Positions 28,004 through 38,710 of a stretch of 64,000 nt of DNA are shown here, in pieces. Source of the DNA: Sphingobium sp. (GTDB taxonomy: Bacteria > Pseudomonadota > Alphaproteobacteria > Sphingomonadales > Sphingomonadaceae); contig JAHFPV010000014.1 of the NCBI GenBank assembly GCA_023266575.1, positions 1 through 64,000 on the forward strand, given 5' to 3'. The notes beneath the pieces are model-generated. The model saw only the letters and a list, made by a program, of their open reading frames with translations, ran no database searches and was not told where the DNA came from. The position numbers were made by a program, and so were the translations under genes. Numbering within the stretch: the first letter of the stretch is position 1; each line of letters opens with the position of its first letter.

Positions 28004-28206
28004 GGCGGACCCTGCACGGCGTGATACATGCCGTCCGACGTATAATAGCCATCGACATAGCCGTCGCCATCGCGGTCGGCGGCAACGGTGCCAGCGATCG
28101 CGCCGGGGCCGACGGGCGGCGCGACGGTGACGGGGGCTTCATTCGTCGCGCAGGCGCTCAGTGCGAACAACCCGGCAGCAGCCAAAGCCATATGGTTGAT
28201 TTTCAT
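27952..28206 (-). CDS. Small lipoprotein with calcium-loop-like motif
   Basis: A protein of 84 residues beginning MKINHMALAAAGLFALSACA; LSAC is a clear lipobox, so the mature protein would start at Cys19 and be lipid-anchored. The remainder contains DRDGDGYVDGYY, which matches the acidic loop of EF-hand or dockerin calcium-binding motifs, and a proline-rich tail (PPCPPPPPPPAP). GGGAGAAG stands before the ATG. It lies immediately upstream of the L,D-transpeptidase, on the same strand and partly overlapping, so they are probably cotranscribed. The function is unknown; a wall-associated, possibly calcium-responsive role is inference. Confidence 0.72.
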   Translation of the reverse strand: MKINHMALAAAGLFALSACATNEAPVTVAPPVGPGAIAGTVAADRDGDGYVDGYYTSDGMYHAVQGPPCPPPPPPPAPRRGERG

Positions 28207-28388
28207 ATCTTCTCCCTGGGCGCGATGGCGGGGATCGCCGGACGCCGCGTTAAACCTCTTGCCGCAGCGGTTGCGACAGCAGCTACGACGCGGGGCCAAC
28301 GTGCGAACCGCGCAAAAAATCCATTACCGTAGCGAAATGACGGCGAATAGTGGCTTAACCACGATAATGCGTCGAAAACGCCGAAAAA

Positions 28389-29267
28389 TCAGTCCTGAAC
28401 CCAATCGGCGGACGCAATGCCCTGCGCATAAAGCAGCACCGACAGGTCGCCATGGACGATCTCCGCCGCCGCCGCCGCCCGCGTCTTGGGCTTGGCATGA
28501 TAGGCAACGCCCAGCCCTGCCCCCTCGATCATCGGAATGTCGTTCGCACCATCGCCCACGGCCAGCGTCAGCGCGCGGTCGATGCCGCCCGCGATCATCG
28601 CTTCCAGTTCCGCCCGCTTGCGCGCGGCGTCGACGATCGGGCGGGAGACGGTGCCGAGCAGCGCGCCATCGGCAATCTCCAGCACATTGGCGACGGCGGC
28701 GTCGAAGCCGATCTCCTCCGCCACTGGTCCGGTAAAGCGGGTGAAGCCGCCCGACACCAGCAGCGCCCGTGCGCCGCGCGCCTTCATCGTGCGGACCAGC
28801 GCCTTGGCCCCCGGCATGATCGTCACCCGCTCGGCGCGGCAGCGGTCGATGGCGCTATCGTCCAGCCCCTTGAGCAAAGCGACCCGCTCGTCCAGCGCGC
28901 CCGCAAAGTCCAGTTCGCCGCGCATCGCCCGTTCGGTGATCTCGGCGATCTGCGGCTTGATCCCGGCATAGTCGGCCAGTTCGTCGATACATTCGACGGT
29001 GATCATGGTCGAATCCATGTCGGCGATGATCAGCGCCTTTTCGCGGGTGGCTTGCGGCTGGACGATGATGTCGATCCCCTGCCCCAGATCGGTCAGCGCC
29101 GCGCGGGCCGCAACCGGATCGGCGGCGAAGAAGATATCGGCGGCCTTGTCAGCGTCGAGCCATAAAGTATCGCCCGGCTGGCAACCCGATTGGGCAAGCC
29201 GATCGAGCGCCTGCGCAATATCCCCCTGCCCCATCGAGGCGCTTGCCACTAAGGTCGCGACGAACAT
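28389..29267 (-). CDS. serB: Phosphoserine phosphatase SerB
   Basis: HAD-family phosphatase that carries out the last step of serine synthesis. Motif I is IIADMDST (nucleophile first aspartate, general acid the second), motif II serine lies in [11 protein letters not shown], and motifs III/IV are the conserved lysine and [10 protein letters not shown]. An N-terminal ~80-residue ACT-like region precedes the catalytic domain, giving 292 residues in total. I chose the ATG at 29267: GGAG lies seven bases upstream and the protein then begins MFVATLVA like relatives. The start codon interlocks with that of the divergent miaA gene. Confidence 0.93.
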   Translation of the reverse strand: MFVATLVASASMGQGDIAQALDRLAQSGCQPGDTLWLDADKAADIFFAADPVAARAALTDLGQGIDIIVQPQATREKALIIADMDSTMITVECIDELADYAGIKPQIAEITERAMRGELDFAGALDERVALLKGLDDSAIDRCRAERVTIMPGAKALVRTMKARGARALLVSGGFTRFTGPVAEEIGFDAAVANVLEIADGALLGTVSRPIVDAARKRAELEAMIAGGIDRALTLAVGDGANDIPMIEGAGLGVAYHAKPKTRAAAAAEIVHGDLSVLLYAQGIASADWVQD

Positions 29268-30210
29268 GCTTATCTCCGAACCACAACAGGGCGAATCCCG
29301 CCCACGGGTCGCGCTTATTGCCGGGCCGACCGCCAGCGGCAAGAGCGCGCTTGCCATTGCGCTGGCCAAGGCCACGGGCGGCGTCGTCATCAATGCCGAC
29401 GCCAGTCAGGTCTATGCCGACCTTGCCATCCTGTCCGCCCGGCCTTCGCCAGAGGAAATGGGCGATGTGCCGCACCGGCTGTTCGGTCATATCGACGGGG
29501 CGGAAGCCTGCACGGCACCACGCTGGGCGGCGGAGGCGAAGGCGGAGATTGCCGCCGCCCATGACGCGGGCCGCCTGCCGGTGCTGGTCGGCGGGACCGG
29601 CCTCTATATCCGCACCTTGCTGGACGGGATCGCCCCGGTGCCGGAGATCGACCCGGAGATTCGCGCGACGGTGCGGGCGCTGCCGGTCGCCGACGCCCAT
29701 GCGGCGCTGAGCGTCGAGGATCCCGAAGCCGCCGCCCGCCTCGCCCCTGCCGATACGACGCGGGTGGCGCGGGCGCTGGAGGTGGTGCGATCGACCGGCA
29801 GGCCGCTCAAAGCCTGGCAGCAGCATAAGAGCGGCGGGATTGGCGACACGATCAGCCTGTCGCCGATGATCCTGCTGCCGCCGCGCGACTGGCTGATGGA
29901 GCGGTGCGACCGGCGGTTCGGGCTGATGATGGAGCAAGGTGCGGTGGCGGAAGTGGAGGCGTTGCTGGCCCGCAATCTCAACCCCGACCTGCCGGTGATG
30001 CGGGCGATTGGCGTGCCGGACATCCGCGGCTGGATCAAAGGCGACACTGAGCTGGACAGTGCAATCGAAAAAGGCCGGCTGGCGACGCGGCAATATGCCA
30101 AGCGGCAATATACCTGGTTCTCCAACCAGCCGCCGCCGGGCTGGGCGCGCGAGAGGCGATATATTGATGACAAAATTATCGGTGAATTAGTAATTAAATT
30201 ACAACAATAA
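29266..30210 (+). CDS. miaA: tRNA dimethylallyltransferase MiaA
   Basis: Adds the dimethylallyl group to N6 of A37 in tRNAs that read UNN codons. The P-loop is GPTASGKS near residue 20, followed by the conserved [12 protein letters not shown] (substrate base contact) and [15 protein letters not shown]. The C-terminal [13 protein letters not shown] string is the family signature. It is 314 residues. The ATG at 29266 overlaps the serB start codon, and only a weak AAGG at 11-base spacing is visible, so translation may be weak or use another signal. The last codons and the following spacer are AT-rich. Confidence 0.95.
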   Translation: MLISEPQQGESRPRVALIAGPTASGKSALAIALAKATGGVVINADASQVYADLAILSARPSPEEMGDVPHRLFGHIDGAEACTAPRWAAEAKAEIAAAHDAGRLPVLVGGTGLYIRTLLDGIAPVPEIDPEIRATVRALPVADAHAALSVEDPEAAARLAPADTTRVARALEVVRSTGRPLKAWQQHKSGGIGDTISLSPMILLPPRDWLMERCDRRFGLMMEQGAVAEVEALLARNLNPDLPVMRAIGVPDIRGWIKGDTELDSAIEKGRLATRQYAKRQYTWFSNQPPPGWARERRYIDDKIIGELVIKLQQ

Positions 30211-30213
30211 TAT

Positions 30214-30240
30214 TTGACACGTCATTTTATGTCAGATAGT
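30214..30240 (+). promoter_or_regulatory. Candidate sigma-70 promoter upstream of ilvB
   Basis: TTGACA at 30214-30219 is a perfect -35 hexamer; GATAGT at 30235-30240 after 15 bases is a weak -10. The interval also contains a TGACA-n10-TGTCA inverted repeat (30215-30234) that could be an operator. It lies in the AT-rich gap between miaA and ilvB. Confidence 0.35.
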
Positions 30241-30310
30241 GGCCGCCACCTTGCCATTTCGCGTCGCATGACGCAAAGGGCGCGGCTTGAACAATGCGAA
30301 GGAATCTATC

Positions 30311-32062
30311 GTGGCCGAAAAGAGCGGCGCGGACATTTTGGTCGAATGCCTGTTGGATCTGGGCGTCGAAGTCGTGTTCGGCTATCCGGGCGGCGCAGTG
30401 CTGCCCATTTACGATGCGCTCTTCAATCATCCCACGATCAAGCATGTGCTGGTCCGCCACGAACAGGGCGCGACCCATATGGCGGAGGGCTATGCCCGGT
30501 CGACCGGCAAGCCCGGCGTCGTCCTGGTCACGTCGGGTCCCGGCGCGACCAATGCGGTCACCGGCATCACCGACGCGCTGATGGATTCGATCCCCATGGT
30601 CGTCATCACCGGCCAGGTTCCAACCCAACTAATCGGCACCGACGCCTTTCAGGAAGCGGACACGGTCGGCATCACGCGCCACTGCACCAAGCATAATTAT
30701 CTGGTGAAAGACCCGGCCAAACTGGCGGGCGTCATTCATGAGGCGTTCCATATCGCCACCACCGGTCGCCCCGGCCCGGTCGTCATCGACATTCCAAAGA
30801 ATGTCCAGATCGCTACGGCACCCTACAAGCGTCCCGAACCGGTCGCCCATGCCAGCTATCACCCGCAGACCAAGGCGGACGCCGCCGGGATCGACGCGGC
30901 CGTCGAGATGCTGGCGGCCGCCGAACGCCCGGTTTTCTATACCGGTGGCGGCGTCATCAACAGCGGGCCGGAAGCCTCCACCCTGCTGCGCGAACTGGCC
31001 GCGATGACCGGTGCGCCCGTCACCTCCACGCTGATGGGTCTGGGCGCCTATCCCGCAACCGGGCCGCAATGGCTGGGGATGCTGGGGATGCACGGCACCT
31101 ATGAAGCCAATTTTGCGATGAACAAGGCGGACCTGATCATCTGTGTCGGCGCACGCTTCGATGACCGGGTGACCGGCCGTCTGGACGCCTTCGCGCCCAA
31201 CAGCCGCAAGGTCCATATCGATATCGATCGCAGCAGCATCAACAAGATCGTCGATGTCGATGTCGCCATCGTCGCCGACGTTGGCAGCGCGCTGAGCGAC
31301 ATGGTGGCGCTGTGGAAGGCACGCGGTCATGAAGCCGCCGACCTGTCGGCCTGGTGGGCGCAGATCGATGGCTGGCGCGCGAAAAAGTCGCTCGACTATG
31401 CCGAGAACGCGACCGAGATCATGCCCCAGCGCGCGATCGCGGACCTGTACAAGGCATGCACCGCGACCGGCAAGGACATCATCATCACCACCGAAGTCGG
31501 CCAGCACCAGATGTGGGCGGCGCAGCATTTCGGTTTCGACGCGCCCAATAAATGGCTGACGTCGGGTGGCCTTGGCACAATGGGCTATGGCTTCCCCGCC
31601 GCCATCGGCGCGCAGATGGGCAATCCCGACAGTCTGGTCATCTGCGTCGCGGGCGATGCGTCGATCCAGATGAATATTCAGGAAATGGGGACGGCCAGCC
31701 AATATCGCCTGCCGGTCAAGATCTTCATCCTGAACAATGAATATATGGGCATGGTCCGCCAGTGGCAGGAACTGACCTATCAGAGCCGCTATTCCAACAG
31801 CTATTCCGACAGCCTGCCCGATTTCGTGAAGCTGGCCGAAGCCTATGGCTGGACCGGCATCCGCATCGACGGACCGGATGATCTGGAAAGCGGCATCCGC
31901 GCCATGATCGACACGCCCGGCCCGGTGATCGTCGATTGCCGCGTGGCTAAGCTGTCCAACTGTTTCCCGATGATCCCGTCGGGCGCGGCGCATACCGAAA
32001 TGCTGCTCGATCCCAGCCAGGTGAAGGGCAGCATGACGGACGAAGCCAAGGCGCTAGTGTGA
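30311..32062 (+). CDS. ilvB: Acetolactate synthase large subunit
   Basis: Thiamine-diphosphate enzyme (AHAS) for the first common step of branched-chain amino-acid synthesis. The catalytic glutamate lies in the N-terminal domain (VRHEQGATHMAEGYAR), the FAD/central domain follows, and the cofactor motif is GDASIQMNIQEMGTASQY with NN at IFILNNEYMGM. I prefer the GTG start at 30311 (protein MAEKSGADIL, 583 residues) since AAGGA lies seven bases upstream and relatives start there; a TTG at 30287, also with an AAGGG, would add eight residues. Its stop overlaps the start of the next, uncharacterised gene (GTGA). Confidence 0.96.
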   Translation: MAEKSGADILVECLLDLGVEVVFGYPGGAVLPIYDALFNHPTIKHVLVRHEQGATHMAEGYARSTGKPGVVLVTSGPGATNAVTGITDALMDSIPMVVITGQVPTQLIGTDAFQEADTVGITRHCTKHNYLVKDPAKLAGVIHEAFHIATTGRPGPVVIDIPKNVQIATAPYKRPEPVAHASYHPQTKADAAGIDAAVEMLAAAERPVFYTGGGVINSGPEASTLLRELAAMTGAPVTSTLMGLGAYPATGPQWLGMLGMHGTYEANFAMNKADLIICVGARFDDRVTGRLDAFAPNSRKVHIDIDRSSINKIVDVDVAIVADVGSALSDMVALWKARGHEAADLSAWWAQIDGWRAKKSLDYAENATEIMPQRAIADLYKACTATGKDIIITTEVGQHQMWAAQHFGFDAPNKWLTSGGLGTMGYGFPAAIGAQMGNPDSLVICVAGDASIQMNIQEMGTASQYRLPVKIFILNNEYMGMVRQWQELTYQSRYSNSYSDSLPDFVKLAEAYGWTGIRIDGPDDLESGIRAMIDTPGPVIVDCRVAKLSNCFPMIPSGAAHTEMLLDPSQVKGSMTDEAKALV

Positions 32063-32417
32063 CCCAACACCTAAAACTGCGCATCCACGTTACGGAACCC
32101 TGGGATTTCGAGCGGAACGCGGGCAGCGCCGAGCTGACCGGCTGGACCATCGACCATGCCGACCCGGACAATGAGGAATGGGAAGTGCATCTGGACCATG
32201 GGTTCGAGCATCATGAGCGGCACATCGGCACATTGCTGATCGGTCCGCGCTATGTGGGCGAGCATCTGAGCCGAATGTTCGACGCGGTAACGGGCTTTCC
32301 CGTCCGCCTCGCCCACCGGCAGGATGGCGGCTGGCACTATGCCTTTACGGCGATGATTTCGGAACGGGCAGACCATAAAGGTGCCCATGAAGATACGGAC
32401 AACGGGACAAGCATCTG

Positions 32418-32418
<1 letters not shown>
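32059..32418 (+). CDS. Uncharacterised protein between ilvB and ilvN
   Basis: A 119-residue protein that I do not recognise. It starts with GTG overlapping the ilvB stop, and its stop overlaps the ilvN start (TGATG), so it is translationally coupled on both sides; this is strong evidence that it is a real gene. The sequence is rich in His, Asp and Glu (HLDHGFEHHERHIG) and in aromatic residues, with no signal peptide or membrane segment. Residues 45-75 (LLIGPRYVGEHLSRMFDAV) look like an ordered core and the last 15 residues look disordered. It may be an accessory factor for acetolactate synthase, but that rests only on position. Confidence 0.8.
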
Positions 32419-34176
<1,758 letters not shown>

Positions 34177-34186
34177 GCCTTCTTCA

Positions 34187-34285
34187 CCCCTCCCCTTCAG
34201 GGGAGGGGACGGGGGTGGGGCTGTGTCCCAAGCGCTGTCTCCAGACGACAAGCCCCACCCCAACCCCTCCCCTGAAGGGGAGGGG
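34187..34285. repeat. REP-type paired palindromes after ilvC
   Basis: Two near-identical palindromes, CCCCTCCCCT-TC-AGGGGAGGGG (34187-34208) and the same with a GA loop (34264-34285), face each other around a 55-bp centre whose edges are also complementary (GGGGTGGGGCT / AGCCCCACCCC). It may end ilvC transcription. It is related in design to the element inside carA (58895-58989). Confidence 0.7.
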
Positions 34286-34332
34286 CTTAAAGGCGAACGA
34301 TCCGTTTCCGGTTACGGCTCTGGAACAATTTA

Positions 34333-34370
34333 GGGGCGTAGCTTATTCAAGCTGCGCCCCTTGATCGTTT
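34333..34370 (+). terminator. Hairpin followed by T-rich stretch before yceI
   Basis: GGGGCGTAGCTT pairs with AAGCTGCGCCCC (12 bp with one G-T wobble, loop ATTC) and is followed by TTGATCGTTTT. It could end read-through from ilvC or act in the yceI leader, since yceI starts 14 bases downstream of the T stretch. Confidence 0.45.
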
Positions 34371-34383
34371 TGGAGAGTCCCCC

Positions 34384-35010
34384 ATGCAAAAATATCTCAT
34401 CCCCGCCGCCGCCCTGATCGCCCTGACCGGCGGCACCGTCCTGATCGCGCAGGGGCCGATGACCGCGCCCGGCACCAAGGATGCCGCTAAAGCGACCGGC
34501 GGCAGCTATACCGTCGATCCGGGCCATACCCAGGTCGTGTTCGCTTGGGACCATATGGGTTTCACCAGCAATATGGGCACCATCGCCGAACCGACCGGCA
34601 CCCTGACCCTGGACAAGGCGAACCCGGCCGCATCCAAAGTGTCCGTCACCTTCACGATCGCCAATCTGCGCACGGGTGTGCCCAAGCTGGACGAGCATCT
34701 GATGAAGGCGGATTTCTTCGACGCCGCCAAATTCCCGACCGCGACCTTCGTATCGACCAGCGTGAAGCCCGACGGCGCGACCGGCGCGGACATCACCGGC
34801 AATCTGACGATCAAGGGCGTGACCAAGCCGGTGACGCTGGACGCTGAACTTTACGGCGCGGGCAAGGCCCCGGCGATGGCGGGCGGCAAGGAAAATGTCG
34901 GCTTCGTCGCGACCGGCGCCATCAAGCGCAGCGAGTTCGGCATGGGCTATGGCGTGCCGATGGTCGGCGATACTATCGAACTGAAGATCGTCGCCGCGTT
35001 CCAGAAGTAA
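34384..35010 (+). CDS. YceI-family periplasmic lipid-binding-like protein
   Basis: Secreted lipocalin-like protein of the YceI family, known to bind isoprenoid-type lipids in some members. A signal peptide (1-22, LIPAAALIALTGGTVLIAQG) is followed by the single YceI domain: GSYTVDPGHTQVVFAWDHMG at the start, KLDEHLMKADFFDAAKFPTA in the middle (the most conserved motif) and IKRSEFGMGYG near the end. It is 208 residues. GGAG lies eight bases before the ATG. It is a single-gene unit flanked by repeats. Confidence 0.93.
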   Translation: MQKYLIPAAALIALTGGTVLIAQGPMTAPGTKDAAKATGGSYTVDPGHTQVVFAWDHMGFTSNMGTIAEPTGTLTLDKANPAASKVSVTFTIANLRTGVPKLDEHLMKADFFDAAKFPTATFVSTSVKPDGATGADITGNLTIKGVTKPVTLDAELYGAGKAPAMAGGKENVGFVATGAIKRSEFGMGYGVPMVGDTIELKIVAAFQK

Positions 35011-35031
35011 GACGACTACCTACTCCCTCTC

Positions 35032-35114
35032 CGTCACCCCGGACTTGCTCCGGGGTCCAGAGCGTCCGGCGCTGTGCGTCGAACCCTGGATCCTGACTTT
35101 CGTCAGGATGACGG
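35032..35114. repeat. Paired palindromic intergenic repeat (GTCACCCCGGA family)
   Basis: The left arm (CGTCACCCCGGACTTGCTCC, then GGGGTCCA to 35059) contains its own palindrome CCCCGGA-n-TCCGGGG; the right arm (35084-35114, CCCTGGATCCTGACTTTCGT, then CAGGATGACGG) contains TCCTGAC-n-GTCAGGA. The outer ends CCGTCA/TGACGG are complementary. This type of element is common in sphingomonad intergenic DNA. Confidence 0.65.
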
Positions 35115-35176
35115 ATCTGGGTTGGGCAATAACCACTGGACGCCCCGCCCCCAAACCGGCTACAAGCGTCCCCATC

Positions 35177-35224
35177 ATGCAGAGCGCGACGCTTCTTCCC
35201 CTGCTACGACTTACACGCCCTTAG
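35177..35224 (+). CDS. Leucine-rich leader peptide of leuA (attenuator control)
   Basis: A 15-codon reading frame, MQSATLLPLLRLTRP, with five leucine codons in seven positions (CTT, CTT, CTG, CTA, CTT between 35192 and 35212). It is followed at once by hairpin-forming sequence and lies 136 bp before leuA. Leader peptides rich in the end-product amino acid are the sensor in ribosome-mediated attenuation: scarce Leu-tRNA stalls the ribosome and changes RNA folding. No strong ribosome binding site is visible (CAAGCGTCCCCATC precedes the ATG). Identification is by codon content and context; no homology search was made. Confidence 0.72.
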   Translation: MQSATLLPLLRLTRP

Positions 35225-35286
35225 GCGTGGTTTTTGCGCTGCCTTTCGATTATGGGCAGCAACGATACGCCTAAGGGCTTCCTTTT
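35217..35286 (+). terminator. Attenuator hairpin in the leuA leader
   Basis: GCCCTTAGGCGT (35217-35228) is perfectly complementary to ACGCCTAAGGGC (35267-35278), and TTCCTTTT follows. An inner hairpin GCTGCC/GGCAGC (35238-35243, 35255-35260) and a TTTTT run at 35231-35235 lie within it. The 5' arm overlaps the end and stop codon of the leader peptide, so a ribosome stalled at the leucine codons would cover it, prevent the 12-bp stem and allow read-through into leuA. Confidence 0.68.
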
Positions 35287-35359
35287 CGCTGATCATCGTT
35301 AACCGGGCTGCGCGCCCTCAACGACCCGCGCGCCCGTTCGCAAAAGAAGTAGTAGTCCC

Positions 35360-37030
35360 ATGATGCTGACCGATCCGTCCCAGAAATATCGCGCCTTCCC
35401 CCAGATCGACCTGCCCAATCGCCAATGGCCGGGCAATGTCATCACCTCGCCCCCGCGCTGGCTCTCGACCGACCTGCGCGATGGCAATCAGGCGCTGATC
35501 GACCCGATGAATGCGGAGAAAAAGAGCCGCTTTTTCGACTTGCTGGTCAAGGTCGGCGTCAAGGAGATTGAGGTTGGTTTCCCGTCGGCCGGTGCCACCG
35601 AGTTCGACTTCATCAGCGGGCTGGTGAAGGACGGGCGCATCCCCGACGATGTGATGGTGCAGGTGCTGACCCAGGCGCGCGAGGATTTGATCGCGACGAC
35701 GTTTGAATCGCTGCGCGGCGCGAAGAAGGCGATCGTCCACGTTTATAACGCGGTGTCGCCCGCCTGGCGGCGGATCGTGTTCGGGATGGAGCGGCCGCAG
35801 ATCAAGGAGATCGCCGTCACCGCCGCCAAGCTGCTGCGCGACAATGCAGCGGCCCAACCCGACACGGACTGGCATTTTGAATATTCGCCCGAAACCTTCT
35901 CCACTGCCGAGCTGGATTTCAGCCTGGAGTGCTGCGAGGCGGTGATGGATATTTTGATGCCGACGCCCGACAAGCCGCTGATCCTGAACCTGCCAGCGAC
36001 GGTCGAATGCGCCACGCCGAACATCTATGCCGACCAGATCGAATGGATGTGCCGCCATATTTCGCGCCGCGACAGCGTCGTCATCTCGCTCCACCCGCAT
36101 AATGATCGCGGCACTGGCGTGGCGGCGGCGGAACTGGGCCTGATGGCGGGCGCGGATCGGGTTGAAGGCTGCCTGTTCGGCAATGGCGAACGCACCGGCA
36201 ATTGCGACATCGTGACCGTGGCGCTCAATATGTACACGCAGGGGATCAACCCCGGCCTGGATTTCAGCGACATTGACGAGGTCATCCAGACCGTCGAATA
36301 TTGCAACCAGTTGCCGGTCCATCCGCGCCACCCCTATGCTGGCGAACTGGTGTTCACGGCCTTTTCCGGCAGCCATCAGGACGCGATCAAGAAAGGCTTT
36401 GCCGCACAGGAAGCACGCAACGACCTGATCTGGGACGTCCCCTATCTGCCGATCGATCCCAAGGATCTGGGCCGCGACTATGAAGCGGTGATCCGCGTCA
36501 ATTCGCAGTCGGGCAAGGGCGGCGTCGCCTGGGTATTGCAGCAGGACAAGGGCTTCAAACTGCCCAAGCGGATGCAGGCCGATTTCAGCCGCGTGGTGCA
36601 GGGCATGGCCGACCATTCGAGCCGCGAACTCAATGCCGCGGATATCTGGACGGCGTTCCAGGACCATTATCGCCTGTGTGGCGAACAGGCCTATCGCCTG
36701 ATCGATTATCATGAGGGCGGCGCGGCGGGCGACCGCATCTTCACCGGCAAGATTGCGCACAAGGGCGGCGAGCGGAGCATTTCGGGGCGTGGTAACGGCC
36801 TGCTCTCGTCGGTGCTGGCGGCGCTGCGCGACGAGTTGGGCGTCGAGCTGGAGATTGCCGACTATAGCGAACATGCGATCGGTTCGGGCAGCGACGTGAA
36901 CGCCGCCGCCTATGTCGAATGCCGCACCCCGGACGGGCGTACGGTGTTTGGCGTGGGGACGGATGCGGACGTCGCGACGGCTTCGGTGCAGGCGGTGCTG
37001 TCGGCGGCGAATGCGGTGGCGCGGGGGTAA
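35360..37030 (+). CDS. leuA: 2-isopropylmalate synthase (type 2)
   Basis: First committed enzyme of leucine synthesis, condensing acetyl-CoA with 2-ketoisovalerate. The catalytic TIM barrel begins with [17 protein letters not shown] (metal-binding aspartate and catalytic arginine) and includes [20 protein letters not shown] (metal-binding histidines) and [17 protein letters not shown]. The C-terminal ~120 residues are the LeuA dimerisation/allosteric domain for leucine feedback. At 556 residues with this N-terminus ([16 protein letters not shown]) it is the long LeuA type 2, as in actinobacteria and many alphaproteobacteria. Two ATGs (35360, 35363) follow each other. It is controlled, by inference, by the upstream leader peptide. 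Confidence 0.96.
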   Translation: MMLTDPSQKYRAFPQIDLPNRQWPGNVITSPPRWLSTDLRDGNQALIDPMNAEKKSRFFDLLVKVGVKEIEVGFPSAGATEFDFISGLVKDGRIPDDVMVQVLTQAREDLIATTFESLRGAKKAIVHVYNAVSPAWRRIVFGMERPQIKEIAVTAAKLLRDNAAAQPDTDWHFEYSPETFSTAELDFSLECCEAVMDILMPTPDKPLILNLPATVECATPNIYADQIEWMCRHISRRDSVVISLHPHNDRGTGVAAAELGLMAGADRVEGCLFGNGERTGNCDIVTVALNMYTQGINPGLDFSDIDEVIQTVEYCNQLPVHPRHPYAGELVFTAFSGSHQDAIKKGFAAQEARNDLIWDVPYLPIDPKDLGRDYEAVIRVNSQSGKGGVAWVLQQDKGFKLPKRMQADFSRVVQGMADHSSRELNAADIWTAFQDHYRLCGEQAYRLIDYHEGGAAGDRIFTGKIAHKGGERSISGRGNGLLSSVLAALRDELGVELEIADYSEHAIGSGSDVNAAAYVECRTPDGRTVFGVGTDADVATASVQAVLSAANAVARG

Positions 37031-37040
37031 ACCCACTTAT

Positions 37041-37137
37041 CCGTTCGGGCTGAGCGAAGTCGAAGCCCCCCACTGAGCGAAGCGAAGTGCCTTCCCGCTG
37101 GTCGGGCGAGCCCTTCGACTTCGCTCAGGGCGAACGG
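37041..37137. repeat. Paired-arm intergenic repeat between leuA and the M20 peptidase
   Basis: CCGTTCGGGCTGAGCGAAGT (continuing CGAAG to 37065) and its complement CTTCGACTTCGCTCAGGGCG (37113-37137) enclose a 47-bp centre. It is of the same family as 22686-22763 and separates two convergent genes. Confidence 0.75.
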
Positions 37138-37147
37138 AGATTATGTT

Positions 37148-38521
37148 TTACTTCGCCAGCGCCCGCACCACCGCATCCCACTGCGCCAGCGACTCCCCGA
37201 TGCCCGCGACCGGCACCCGCTCGTTCAGGCCGTGGGCAAAGCCGTCCTCGGCCTTCATGAACAGGCTGGACACGCCGTAACTCGGCACGCCCAAGGCGCG
37301 GAAATAGAGGCTGTCGGTCGCGCCCGCCGACATGCCGGGCATCACGGTGATGCCCGGTGAACGGGCGGTCACCGCGTCGCGCACCGCCTTCATGACGTCC
37401 GCGCGCAGGGGCGACGCATCGCTGGCCAGCGGATCGCCCAGCGTGGTCACGGTTGCGCCGCTATCGGCAACCACCTTCACCAGTTCCGCCTTCACAGCCT
37501 CAATCGCCACGCCGGGGAAGATGCGGCAATTGACCATGACCTTCGCGCTTTGCGGCAGGGCGTTGAGCGCATGGCCCGCCTGCGCCATCGTCGCGACGCA
37601 GGTGGTGCGGACCTGGCCGACAAATTCCGGTTTGGTCGACAGCAGTTCCGCCGCCGCCGCGTCGCCCGTCTCCGCATAACGCCGCATCGCAGCGCCGACC
37701 TCGCCGCCGATCCGGCCCGCCGACAGGCTGAGCGACGCTTGGGTCAGTTCGTTACGCATCGGCGGGAATTGATAGGCCGCGATCCTGTCGATGGCCTTGG
37801 CCAGTCGATAGATCGGATTGCCCGGCGTCGGCGCGCTGCTATGCCCGCCCGGATCGGTAAAGCCGATCTCGAAATCGGCATAGGTTTTCTCGCCCGCCTG
37901 CAATTGATAGAGGACCGGCTTGCCGTCCTCATTCAGCAGCCCGCCGCCGCCATCGCCGTTCAGCAGCAATTCGGCGTCCTTATATTGGGCCGCCAGCGCC
38001 TTGGTCGTCACCATCGCGGTTTCTTCATCGCCTGACAGCAGCAGGGTGACGGTGCGGCGCGGGGTCCAGCCCTGCTTTTTCAGCTGCGCCAGCGTCGCGA
38101 CCATCATCGCGACGTCATATTTATTATCCTCCGACCCACGCCCGAAAATATAGCCATTTTCTTCGACCGGCACGAAGGGATCACGGGTCCAGTCCGCCCG
38201 ATCCGCCGCCACCACGTCCATATGGCCGATCATCAGCAGGGGTTTGAGCTTCGCATCGCGCCCCTTGATCGTCGCGGCCAGCGTTGCCGTCTCGCCCATC
38301 GGCGTGATGACGATGTCGGCATCGGCAAAGCCCGCCGCCTTCAACACCGACGCAAAATAAGCCGCCAGCTTTGGCACCTGCCCTGCCCCCTCCACCGTGC
38401 GAAAGGCGACCGAGCGCATCAATATGTCCTTCGCCACTGCCGGGTCCGCCGCCGCCATCGCGCCATGGGGCAGCATCAATGCCGCGCCCGTCATCGCCAC
38501 TGTCATGCGCCGCAACATCAT
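37148..38521 (-). CDS. Secreted M20-family metallopeptidase
   Basis: Zinc-dependent exopeptidase or carboxypeptidase-like enzyme exported by a signal peptide (about 1-24, MTGAALMLPHGAMAAAD). Metal and catalytic motifs of M20 are GHMDVV (His and Asp), the bridging aspartate in GRGSEDNKYDVAMM, GDEE (catalytic and metal glutamates), and a late GMSAGATDS segment. An inserted dimerisation domain lies between about 205 and 320. The length of 457 residues is normal. GGGAG stands nine bases before the ATG. The peptide substrate is unknown. It is a single-gene unit, divergent from the symporter gene. Confidence 0.9.
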   Translation of the reverse strand: MMLRRMTVAMTGAALMLPHGAMAAADPAVAKDILMRSVAFRTVEGAGQVPKLAAYFASVLKAAGFADADIVITPMGETATLAATIKGRDAKLKPLLMIGHMDVVAADRADWTRDPFVPVEENGYIFGRGSEDNKYDVAMMVATLAQLKKQGWTPRRTVTLLLSGDEETAMVTTKALAAQYKDAELLLNGDGGGGLLNEDGKPVLYQLQAGEKTYADFEIGFTDPGGHSSAPTPGNPIYRLAKAIDRIAAYQFPPMRNELTQASLSLSAGRIGGEVGAAMRRYAETGDAAAAELLSTKPEFVGQVRTTCVATMAQAGHALNALPQSAKVMVNCRIFPGVAIEAVKAELVKVVADSGATVTTLGDPLASDASPLRADVMKAVRDAVTARSPGITVMPGMSAGATDSLYFRALGVPSYGVSSLFMKAEDGFAHGLNERVPVAGIGESLAQWDAVVRALAK

Positions 38522-38710
38522 CTATTTGCACTCCCTGATGGACCGTGACGCCCTGTGTGGCATAGCGGATTGCGTCGGCCAATGCGTTTGACCCGACGAC
38601 AGGCGGAAAGAGGGCCTCCTTATCCACCTTGTCCCCCCTCAAGATTTGCTTGCGCGCAATCGGCCCGGTCGATCCCATATCACCGGCCTACGCCCACAGG
38701 ACGGTACAAC

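Noticed and set aside
30229-30310. A short frame ahead of ilvB as a possible leader peptide
   Set aside because: Its codons (MSDSGRHLAISRRMTQRA) are not enriched in Ile, Val or Leu and no terminator hairpin follows, so there is no case for attenuation.
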